Shown: piece by piece, positions 1 to 5,587 of the stretch
Numbering within the stretch: the stretch's first letter is position 1
Layout of the letters: every line of letters begins with the position of its first letter
NCBI GenBank assembly: GCA_031419715.1
Contig: JANOLJ010000070.1
Span: 1-7,474 of the forward strand
DNA from: JAEMQF01 sp031419715
Lineage (GTDB): Bacteria > Pseudomonadota > Gammaproteobacteria > Burkholderiales > Burkholderiaceae_C
Reading direction: 5' to 3'
DNA length: 7,474 nucleotides
Made by a program: the position numbers and the translations under genes
Notes under the pieces: generated by a model
Database searches by the model: none
What the model was told of the DNA's origin: nothing
Seen by the model: only the letters and a program-made list of their open reading frames with translations

Positions 1-267
1 GCACTGTTTCCAGCCCGTGGCCAGGCCGGTCTCGGCTTCGAGCGTCGAATACAGCTCGATGCCGTATTTGCTCATGCGCGTCATGTTGCGGTTCGGCCGC
101 ATCTGGCCCACCAGCCCGGCTGCATGCCAAGTCGTGCCGCAGGTGAGCTTGCCTTGCTCAATGAGCAGCACGTCGGTGATGCCGAGCTTGGCAAGGTGGT
201 AGGCGGTGGAGCAGCCGGCGATGCCGCCGCCGACGATGATGACGCGGGCTTGGGTGGGCAATGACAC
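1..267 (-). CDS. FAD-dependent oxidoreductase, sarcosine/dimethylglycine dehydrogenase type (N-terminal part)
   Basis: The first 89 codons are present; the gene continues past the left edge. The product opens with a beta strand and dinucleotide-binding loop, VIIVGGGIAGCSTAYHLA (residues 9-26), with the FAD-ribose Glu at E37. Then comes CGTTWHAAGLVGQ (43-55), typical of the sarcosine/dimethylglycine dehydrogenase family. The His of TWHAAG (H48) is where I recall covalent flavin attachment in dimethylglycine dehydrogenases. ETGLATGWKQC at the visible end also fits. Family members oxidatively demethylate N-methyl amines, and many carry a C-terminal GcvT-like folate domain, which cannot be seen here. 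The GTG start is preceded by a GGGGGA purine run at good spacing (272-277); an in-frame GTG at 282 is possible but not better placed. The exact substrate cannot be told from this fragment. Confidence 0.88.
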   Translation of the reverse strand, partial: MSLPTQARVIIVGGGIAGCSTAYHLAKLGITDVLLIEQGKLTCGTTWHAAGLVGQMRPNRNMTRMSKYGIELYSTLEAETGLATGWKQC

Positions 268-278
268 GAAATCCCCCG

Positions 279-377
279 TCACTGAGTCACTTCGTCCGCC
301 CGCAACAGCACCGTCTCCGGGATCGCAATTCTGAATGCCTGTGCGGTGTTCTGGTTGATCGTCATTTCAAGCAGCGT
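279..377 (-). pseudogene. Remnant C-terminus of an ABC transporter substrate-binding protein (PF04392-like)
   Basis: Reading the minus strand down to the TGA at 281-279 gives about 32 codons including MTINQNTAQAFRIAIP and then ETVLLRADEVTQ. This matches the conserved tail of PF04392-type ABC substrate-binding proteins (pattern: INxKTAxALGxxIPxxxLLRADEVI), which are abundant in Burkholderiales. Codons upstream in the same frame, back to about 480, are low-complexity and Arg/Pro/Thr-rich with no resemblance to the family, and a stop lies just beyond. The body of a gene normally 300 or more codons long is therefore missing. The stop lies 11 bases before the GTG of the oxidoreductase, operon-like spacing that suggests the two genes were once co-transcribed. 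Family assignment is from recalled motif patterns. A short functional peptide is possible but unlikely. Confidence 0.6.
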
Positions 378-545
378 CGGTCGGGGGGTGCCTGCCACGG
401 GGTGGTTTCGATTCGATTGAACCACAACGTGCTGCCTCTCCTCCGGCGTGGCGCCAGGCGTTGTGTGGCGCTCGCGCGAGAGCGTGCCTGCGTCGGGGCG
501 GGATCAGGCGGCCGGGGCACATTGCTGCGCTCATGTCCCCCGGCA

Positions 546-560
546 ACGGCCTCCGGCCGT
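546..560. repeat. Short hairpin ACGGCC-TCC-GGCCGT
   Basis: A perfect 6-bp stem with a 3-base loop. Its right half (555-560) is also the start of the left arm of the larger inverted repeat at 555-706, so the two structures compete or nest. No T-run follows on either strand, so an intrinsic terminator is not supported. Confidence 0.6.
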
Positions 561-706
561 CGCCTCCTCCTTTACTTCGCTCCGCAATGCGCCCCGTCCA
601 CCTGATCCACCACCCGGGTCGGTTCTTGACGCGTGCACGCCACCACGGTGGACAGCCGCTGGGCTTGGGTGGCCACCGCAGCGAAGCAAAGGAGGAGACG
701 GCGGCC
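555..706. repeat. Imperfect inverted repeat, 27-nt arms, 98-nt spacer
   Basis: The left arm (555-581) and the reverse complement of the right arm (680-706) agree at 24 of 27 positions, including an uninterrupted 10-base core CTCCTCCTTT and then CTTCGCT. All three differences are transitions. In RNA from the minus strand two of them become G-U wobbles, so a transcript reading out of the minus-strand gene ending at 724 could fold into a long hairpin. The spacer contains two perfect 10-bp palindromes. The pattern fits a small dispersed intergenic repeat or MITE-like element, but only one copy lies in this window, so mobility is inferred and not shown. Confidence 0.65.
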
Positions 707-723
707 GCACCTTCTCGAGTGAC

Positions 724-1410
724 TCAGTTCACCACAAACACGCGCATTCCCAGTTGTTTGCCGTTCGCGCGGTCGAGCATCTGCACCGTCGCCTGGCGCG
801 GCTTGAAGCCCTGCGGCAGTGGCTGGCTGCCGCGCGGCACCTCGTGGCTACCCACTGTCAGCGACACCGGGCTTAGCGAAATCGTGGTCTCCGCACCGCG
901 TGCGTTCTGCCCCGTCACCAGCAGCTGCATCAATGCAGGAATGGGTTGACCGCCGGCACGTTCGCGTGTCAACACCACGTCGTAACTCAACGCCCCGCCC
1001 TTGGTCACGAAGCGCGCGCCGCGCACCTCGATGCTGCCTGCACGAGGGTCCGGCGGCAACGCGGCGATCACGGCCGCCAGGTCGTCACGCAACCGCTGCA
1101 CATTGGCGCGCGCGGCGCCGAGATCGCTGCCGGTCGATTTGTTCTCGGTGAGGATGGTGTCCAGCTTCTTCGTCACCTCGTCGAGCTCGCCCTGCACCCG
1201 TTTGCGCTCGGCCTCGGTGCGATCGAGCGCGCTGCGCAGCCGCTCCGATGCATCAACGCTCAGCCGCGGCTGCATCAGACGTTCTTGCACAAAAACGACG
1301 CCAGCCACACCGAGCACGATGCCGATCAGCAACAGCACCAACCAACGCGGCACGCCCGAACGGCGCCTTCCATAGGGCTCATAGGCGACGGGTTTGAATT
1401 GTCCGAGCAT
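724..1410 (-). CDS. DUF6776-type single-pass inner-membrane protein with coiled coil
   Basis: The product is 228 residues. A basic N-terminus (EPYGRRRSGVPRW, 11-23) leads into one transmembrane helix (about 23-41, LVLLLIGIVLGVAGVVF), giving a predicted N-in, C-out topology. Residues 52-117 form a charged heptad-like coiled coil (ERLRSALDRTEAERKRVQGE), and residues 124-228 are a beta-rich periplasmic domain ending in GMRVFVVN. This layout matches the DUF6776 family of Burkholderiales as I recall it; no function is established to my knowledge. The frame stays open to 1677, but I chose the ATG at 1410. The upstream part is Arg/Ala-rich, lacks family features and overlaps the divergent gene starting at 1550. 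No strong Shine-Dalgarno precedes 1410. The stop is a TGA inside an 11-bp sequence repeated in inverted orientation at 281-291. Confidence 0.82.
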   Translation of the reverse strand: MLGQFKPVAYEPYGRRRSGVPRWLVLLLIGIVLGVAGVVFVQERLMQPRLSVDASERLRSALDRTEAERKRVQGELDEVTKKLDTILTENKSTGSDLGAARANVQRLRDDLAAVIAALPPDPRAGSIEVRGARFVTKGGALSYDVVLTRERAGGQPIPALMQLLVTGQNARGAETTISLSPVSLTVGSHEVPRGSQPLPQGFKPRQATVQMLDRANGKQLGMRVFVVN

Positions 1411-1452
1411 GCGGGTTGAAGAGGGGTTGCGATGGGCCGTAAGGTTACCTCG

Positions 1453-1481
1453 TTGTTGCACGGGCCTGGAAACGATATGAA
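1453..1481 (+). promoter_or_regulatory. Candidate sigma70-like promoter for the CBS/DUF294-exonuclease operon
   Basis: TTGTTG (1453-1458) and TATGAA (1476-1481) are separated by exactly 17 bases. The -35 matches TTGACA at 3 of 6 positions and the -10 matches TATAAT at 4 of 6, in one of the few AT-richer patches of the region. The start site would fall near 1488, giving a leader of roughly 60 bases. Moderate consensus only; no experimental support. Confidence 0.35.
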
Positions 1482-1483
1482 AT

Positions 1484-1504
1484 CGCGGCCAGAAGCGGGC
1501 CGCG
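1484..1504 (+). promoter_or_regulatory. GC-rich hairpin at the predicted transcription start
   Basis: CGCGGCC (1484-1490) and GGCCGCG (1498-1504) form a perfect 7-bp stem with a 7-base loop. A second GC stem is possible directly after it (1502-1515). It could be an operator or a leader structure affecting translation of the gene at 1550. There is no U-tract, so it is not a terminator. Confidence 0.4.
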
Positions 1505-1549
1505 CGCCGCCGCGCGCTAGCATGGTGGCCCCGCGCACGAGCGAGCGCC

Positions 1550-3550
1550 ATGCCAGAACACGCCCATCCGCAGCCCGCGTCGCCGTCAAGCAGCCTGTTG
1601 GCGAACCTGCGCGCCGAGCTGATGCACGCCCTGCCGTTCTCGCGCATGGCGCCAGCGCATGTCGATCGCTTCATCACAAGCGCGCAGCAGGCCTACTTCG
1701 CCCCCGATGAGGTGCTGCTCGATCCCGGCATGGGTGCCGTGAAGGCGCTGTATCTGATCCGCCAAGGCAGCGTGACGGGGCGCCGCGCAGCAGCCGAGAC
1801 GACGTCGCCGCTCGAGTATGTGGTGGGCGATCTGTTCCCGGTCGGTGCGGTGCTCGGGCAGCGCGCCGTGGCGGCGCGCTATGTGGCCAATGAAGACACG
1901 TTCTGTCTGCTCTTGCCCAGCGATGCGGTACAGGCATTGGCGGCGCAGAGCCCGCCGTTTGCCGACTTCCTGCGCAGCCGCGTCCTGCAGTTTCTCGACG
2001 TGTCGCGCCGCGCGTTGCAGGCGCACTACGCCTCGCAGGCGCTCGATGAACAATCGCTCGAGGCCAGCCTCGACACGCTGGCGCGCAAGGCGCCACTGGC
2101 GGTGCCACGCGAGACGCCACTGGCGCAAGCCTTGGCGGCGATGCACGAGCGCCACGTCGGCTCGGTGCTGGTGATCGACGCGGCGAATGCGCCATGCGGC
2201 ATCCTGACGCGGCATGACATTCTCGGCCGCGTCACGCTGCCGGGGCTGCCGCTTTCCACGCCCATCGCCCAGGTGATGAGCACGCCGCTGCACACGCTGG
2301 ACGCTGGCCACTCCTTGCTCGACGCAGCGCTGCTGATGTCGCGCTACGGCGTGCGCCATGTGCCGGTCACGCAGCATGGGCGGCTGGTCAACATCGTTTC
2401 AGAGCGCGACCTGTTCGCGTTGCAGCGCCTCTCGCTCAAGCAAGTCAGCACGCAACTTCGCGCCGCGCCCGATTTGCCCACGCTGAAGCTGCTGGCCGCG
2501 CAGATCGGCCGCTTTGCGCGCGCCTTGTTGAGCCAGGGCGTGCACGCGCGCCAGCTCACGCAGTTGATCAGCCACCTGAACGACGTGCTTACGCAGCGGC
2601 TGGTGCAACTGATCGCGCAGGCGCGCGGTCTCGATTTGTCCCAAGCCTGCTGGCTCGCGTTCGGCTCCGAAGGGCGCGGCGAGCAGACCATCGCGACAGA
2701 TCAGGACAACGGGTTGATTTTCGTGAGCGACAACGCCGAGCGCGACCGGCCAGTCTGGCTCGCCTTCGGCCGTGAAGTGAACGACGCGCTCGACGCCTGC
2801 GGCTACCCCTTGTGCAAGGGCAACATCATGGCGAGCAACCCGCAATGCTGCCTGACCGGCGCCGAGTGGCAACAGCGCTTCGGCGACTGGATCGACAGCG
2901 GCGCCCCGCACGACCTGCTCAACGCCAGCATCTACTTCGATCTGCGCGGCTTGTGCGGCAACACCGCGCTGGCGCGGCAGCCGCGCGAGTTCATCATGCG
3001 CGAGGCGGCACGCGTTCCACGCTTCCTCAAACAAATGGCCGACAACGCGCTGACACGGCGCGCACCGCTGAACTGGCGCGGCGCGATCGATACGCACGAG
3101 GTCGACGGCCACGAGATGTTCGACCTGAAGCTCCAAGGCACGGCGATCTTTGTCGACGTGGCGCGCCTGTATGCGCTGGCGCAGGGCGTGGCCGCGCTGG
3201 GCACGCGCGAGCGGCTGGAAGCGGTGGCGCCGCTGCTGGGCGTGGCGGCGCAAGAAGGGCAATCGTGGGTCAGCGCGTTCGAGTTCTTGCAGATGCTGCG
3301 GCTGCAGGTGCAGATCGGCGACGACCCGGCAGCGCAGACGCCGCGAGGCGATGACCAAGGTCGCGCGCAAGATCACACCCAAGTGAACCCGCAAGTGAAC
3401 TCGCAAGTGAGCGCACAAGCGAGCGCGCAGGCCAACCCGAACCTGCTCGACATCGGCACACTCAACGACATCGACCTGCGCATGCTCAAGGAAACCTGCA
3501 AGGTCGCGCGCCGCATGCAGCAGCGCCTGGAGCTGGACTACCTGCGCTGA
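1550..3550 (+). CDS. cNMP-binding-like / CBS-pair / DUF294 nucleotidyltransferase regulatory protein
   Basis: This 666-residue soluble protein has no signal peptide. Domains in order: a cyclic-nucleotide-binding-like beta roll (about 28-150), a CBS pair (about 178-294), a helical linker, a GlnD-like nucleotidyltransferase domain (DUF294, about 330-465) and its C-terminal helical partner (DUF294_C, to the end). The CBS motifs GILTRHDI (217-224) and NIVSERDL (281-288) keep the Ser/Thr and Asp that contact adenine nucleotides in the family. The transferase signature GSEGRGEQTIATDQDNGLI (372-390) has the GS, Arg and paired Asp (D384, D386) expected for metal binding. The phosphate-binding cassette of the cNMP domain is degenerate (GDLFPVGA, 93-100). 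A polar linker (about 592-630) carries five QVNP-like repeats. The family is thought to sense adenylates; substrate and target are unknown. The stop overlaps the next start by one base, so the two are probably translationally coupled. Confidence 0.9.
   Translation: MPEHAHPQPASPSSSLLANLRAELMHALPFSRMAPAHVDRFITSAQQAYFAPDEVLLDPGMGAVKALYLIRQGSVTGRRAAAETTSPLEYVVGDLFPVGAVLGQRAVAARYVANEDTFCLLLPSDAVQALAAQSPPFADFLRSRVLQFLDVSRRALQAHYASQALDEQSLEASLDTLARKAPLAVPRETPLAQALAAMHERHVGSVLVIDAANAPCGILTRHDILGRVTLPGLPLSTPIAQVMSTPLHTLDAGHSLLDAALLMSRYGVRHVPVTQHGRLVNIVSERDLFALQRLSLKQVSTQLRAAPDLPTLKLLAAQIGRFARALLSQGVHARQLTQLISHLNDVLTQRLVQLIAQARGLDLSQACWLAFGSEGRGEQTIATDQDNGLIFVSDNAERDRPVWLAFGREVNDALDACGYPLCKGNIMASNPQCCLTGAEWQQRFGDWIDSGAPHDLLNASIYFDLRGLCGNTALARQPREFIMREAARVPRFLKQMADNALTRRAPLNWRGAIDTHEVDGHEMFDLKLQGTAIFVDVARLYALAQGVAALGTRERLEAVAPLLGVAAQEGQSWVSAFEFLQMLRLQVQIGDDPAAQTPRGDDQGRAQDHTQVNPQVNSQVSAQASAQANPNLLDIGTLNDIDLRMLKETCKVARRMQQRLELDYLR
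3380..3439 (+). repeat. Five tandem 12-nt units inside the CBS/DUF294 gene
   Basis: The units CAAGTGAACCCG, CAAGTGAACTCG, CAAGTGAGCGCA, CAAGCGAGCGCG and CAGGCCAACCCG follow each other without gaps. They encode QVNP, QVNS, QVSA, QASA and QANP (residues 611-630). Identity decays from the first to the last unit, as expected for an ageing tandem duplication. Unit length is a multiple of three, so copy-number change would keep the frame. The repeat sits in a polar, probably disordered insertion within the C-terminal helical region. Confidence 0.85.
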
Positions 3551-4209
3551 TGGCGCCCATGCTCGAAGCCGTCAGGCACTGGCTCGCGCCGCGCCCCATG
3601 ATCGACGAACAGCGCTGGGTCGTGCTGGACGTCGAATCCAGTGGCCTGGACATGCGCCGCGACCGCTTGCTGGCGATCGCCGCGATCGGCATCCACCTCA
3701 ACACCGCCGCGCCGCGCATCCACCTGGGCGACAGCTTCGAGGTGCTGTTGCGGCAGGCGGACTCACATGAACTTCCGGACAAAGCCAACATCCTGCTGCA
3801 CGGCATCGGCGTGGGCGCGCAGCGCAGCGGAATCGACGCAGCCCAGGCCCTCGCGGCTTTCGAAGCCTGGGTCGGCACGTCGCCCCTGGTGGCGTTTCAT
3901 GCGGCGTTCGACCAGGCGATGCTCGATCGCGCCAGCGCTGCGCATCTGGGCCGACGCCTGCGCGGCGCGTGGCTGGACCTGGCGCCGCTCGCCGCCGTGC
4001 TCTACCCCAAGGTGCGCGCGCACGCGCTCGACGACTGGCTGGCGCACTTCAACATCCAGTGCGCTGTGCGCCACCAAGCCGCCGCCGACACGCTGGCCAC
4101 GGCGGAGCTGCTGCTCAAGCTGTGGCCGGCGCTGCGCCGGGAGTTGCCGCGACCCGGGTTTCGCGAGGTTCGAACGTTGGCGGCGCAGCAGCGTTGGCTT
4201 GCCCGCTGA
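3550..4209 (+). CDS. DnaQ-like DEDDh 3'-5' exonuclease
   Basis: The product is 219 residues. All three exonuclease motifs are visible: Exo I WVVLDVESSGLD (23-34, metal ligands D27 and E29), Exo II VAFHAAFDQAMLD (114-126, D121) and Exo III HQAAADTLATAELLL (175-189, H175 and D180). The His five residues before the last Asp marks the DEDDh subfamily, shared with the Pol III epsilon subunit, RNase T and oligoribonuclease-like enzymes. Such enzymes remove nucleotides from 3' ends; whether this one acts on DNA, RNA or small oligonucleotides cannot be told. It lacks the clamp-binding and alpha-binding tail needed to be called epsilon itself. The ATG overlaps the upstream stop as TGATG, which fixes the start and implies coupling to the DUF294 protein. 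It converges on the next gene with only 10 bp between stops. Confidence 0.9.
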   Translation: MAPMLEAVRHWLAPRPMIDEQRWVVLDVESSGLDMRRDRLLAIAAIGIHLNTAAPRIHLGDSFEVLLRQADSHELPDKANILLHGIGVGAQRSGIDAAQALAAFEAWVGTSPLVAFHAAFDQAMLDRASAAHLGRRLRGAWLDLAPLAAVLYPKVRAHALDDWLAHFNIQCAVRHQAAADTLATAELLLKLWPALRRELPRPGFREVRTLAAQQRWLAR

Positions 4210-4219
4210 GGGCGCGGCG

Positions 4220-5587
4220 TCACGGAAGCAAGTCCAGGTTGTTCCTTGCCCGCCATTGTGTGGGGTCCAGCAGCAACGCCTGACGATAGGCGCCCTTCGC
4301 GCCCTGCGGATCGCCCGCTTGCTGCCGGGCGTAGCCGAGGTTGTTCCAGACCCTCGGCTTGCGCGGTGACGCCTCGCTGGTGTGCTCCCACAGCGCCACT
4401 TCGGAGCGATAGTCGCGATTGCGCGCGATGGTTGTAGAGGCCAGCATCAGCAGCAGCAAGACGATTCCGACCGCCCCCACCCAGGGGCGTTGCGCGTGAA
4501 GCCGGGCCAGCAGCATGGCAGATATCAAGGCAGGCCCGACCAACGCCAGGTACAACTGCCTGTCATTGGCAACGTCCAGGCGCGGCAGAACAGAATTGGT
4601 CGGAATCAGCCAGACCGCGAACCACAGGATGCTGAAAGCCAGCCAGCGCGAACCTTCGGGTCGTCGCCATTGCCACAGTGCCACCGCGAGCACGCCGGCA
4701 AGCGCCATCGCCTTCGCGGCAAGCTCTGGAGTGGAGTCCCGATAGACCGGCAGATCGGGATCGATGTTCACGGCCAGACCGAGCAACGGCCGGGTGACGA
4801 GATAAAAGACGCCATTCACTTGGGTGAGCAGGTTCTCGGCCAGCGAGCGGGTTTGCAAACTCGCGTCCAACAGGCGCCTATACGCGGGAATCAGCAGCAC
4901 CGACACGACAAAGCCGAACAGCGTTGCACCGTGCCAGGCACACCGCGCCAAGACGCCGCGCCAGCCAAAGTCCTTGCGCAACGCCTCACACAGCAATACG
5001 ACGAGCGGCAAGATCCAGGCATTTTCTTTCACCGCGAGCGCCGCCGCGAACAGGACCGAGGAGGCGAAACGCCACGCCGCTGACCGCACGCCGTCATCCG
5101 CTCTGAGCCAAGCCCACACGGACGCCAGCGCAAACAGCGCCATCAGCGACACGGACCGTCCGCTGATGTACGTAACGGCTTCGGTCTGTGCCGGATGCAG
5201 TGCGAAGATCAGCGCCGCGATGAATGACGTGCTCGGCGCGCGCTCGGCGTCAACGCCCAGCCGCGACACAAGCCGGCGCAGCAGGTGAAACACAAGCAGC
5301 GTGTTCACGCCATGCACCACCAGGTTCACCGCAATGAAGCCCACGGCGCGCTCGTTGATCGCCCAGTTCTCCGCATAGCTGAGCTTGAGCAGCGGCCGGA
5401 TGCCCGGCATGCTTTGCCACCAAGCGCCAAATGAATGCACGCTCGCGGCATCGACGATCACGTTGTAGTCGTCGAACTGGAACACTCCGCCCAGCGCGTT
5501 GGCGTAAGCCGCCAGCACCGCCAGCGCCAGCCAGAGTGACGCCGGCCCGCTACGGCTTGCGAGACTTGACAGCATGCTCGAAGGCAC
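4220..5587 (-). CDS. Polytopic TMTC/GT-C-like membrane protein with C-terminal TPR
   Basis: The product is 455 residues with about 10-11 hydrophobic segments, the first at 18-34. Right after it comes FQFDDYNVI (36-44), the position of the acidic motif in the first exterior loop of GT-C glycosyltransferases. FALHPAQTEAVTYISGRS (128-145) is characteristic of the TMTC/DUF1736-like family, whose eukaryotic members are O-mannosyltransferases. The C-terminus (about 407-455, PRVWNNLGYARQQAGDPQGA) is one TPR plus a partial second, far shorter than the arrays in most relatives. The likely role is transfer of a lipid-linked sugar to an exported acceptor, but that is inference. The first start is a GTG at 5587; an ATG at 5575 is equally plausible. 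Either way the gene overlaps the end of the upstream peptidase gene by 38 or 26 bases, so they are co-transcribed. Confidence 0.78.
   Translation of the reverse strand: MPSSMLSSLASRSGPASLWLALAVLAAYANALGGVFQFDDYNVIVDAASVHSFGAWWQSMPGIRPLLKLSYAENWAINERAVGFIAVNLVVHGVNTLLVFHLLRRLVSRLGVDAERAPSTSFIAALIFALHPAQTEAVTYISGRSVSLMALFALASVWAWLRADDGVRSAAWRFASSVLFAAALAVKENAWILPLVVLLCEALRKDFGWRGVLARCAWHGATLFGFVVSVLLIPAYRRLLDASLQTRSLAENLLTQVNGVFYLVTRPLLGLAVNIDPDLPVYRDSTPELAAKAMALAGVLAVALWQWRRPEGSRWLAFSILWFAVWLIPTNSVLPRLDVANDRQLYLALVGPALISAMLLARLHAQRPWVGAVGIVLLLLMLASTTIARNRDYRSEVALWEHTSEASPRKPRVWNNLGYARQQAGDPQGAKGAYRQALLLDPTQWRARNNLDLLP

Larger units (their letters stand above)
378..723. other. Gene-free, repeat-rich interval
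   Basis: No reading frame here gives a recognisable protein; the overlapping frames encode Arg/Pro/Ala-rich sequence typical of non-coding GC-rich DNA. The interval holds a 6-bp-stem hairpin (546-560), a long imperfect inverted repeat (555-706), a perfect 10-bp palindrome GCGTGCACGC (631-640), a second perfect 10-bp palindrome GGTGGCCACC (668-677) and an 8-bp GCGGCCGC palindrome (701-708). I see no intact transposase, no tRNA and no stem followed by a U-tract that would mark a classical terminator for the minus-strand gene ending at 724. Confidence 0.7.
1411..1549. promoter_or_regulatory. Divergent intergenic region between the DUF6776 and CBS/DUF294 genes
   Basis: This is the only space available for promoters of both divergent genes. 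On the plus strand it holds one reasonable sigma70-like pair and a stable GC hairpin, listed separately. On the minus strand I see no convincing -35/-10 pair with normal spacing. Confidence 0.5.

Noticed and set aside
546..706. Intrinsic transcription terminator downstream of the DUF6776 gene
   Set aside because: Stems exist but no run of T follows on the minus strand; the structure is also too long for a classical terminator. Rho-independent termination is not supported.
448..949. Overlapping plus-strand frames spanning the gene-free gap
   Set aside because: Arg/Pro/Ser-rich low-complexity products that run through the inverted repeat and the 3' end of the DUF6776 gene; no start signals or homology.
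1411..1677. N-terminal extension of the DUF6776-type protein by 89 codons
   Set aside because: The extension is Arg/Ala-rich, lacks family features, would place a long stretch before the membrane anchor, and overlaps the start of the well-supported divergent gene at 1550.
1586..2377. Minus-strand open frame (263 codons) opposite the cNMP/CBS region
   Set aside because: Arg/His/Gln-rich with no motif; a shadow of the plus-strand gene.
2399..3418. Long minus-strand open frame (339 codons) opposite the CBS/DUF294 gene
   Set aside because: Arg/Gln/Val-rich translation without domains, lying opposite a gene with three recognisable domains; long antisense frames are common in high-GC DNA.
3380..3439. 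CRISPR-like array
   Set aside because: Units are 12 nt, contiguous without spacers, in frame within a gene; this is a coding minisatellite.
4205..4225. Bidirectional terminator between the convergent genes
   Set aside because: Only 10 bp separate the two stop codons and no inverted repeat with T-runs is visible there.
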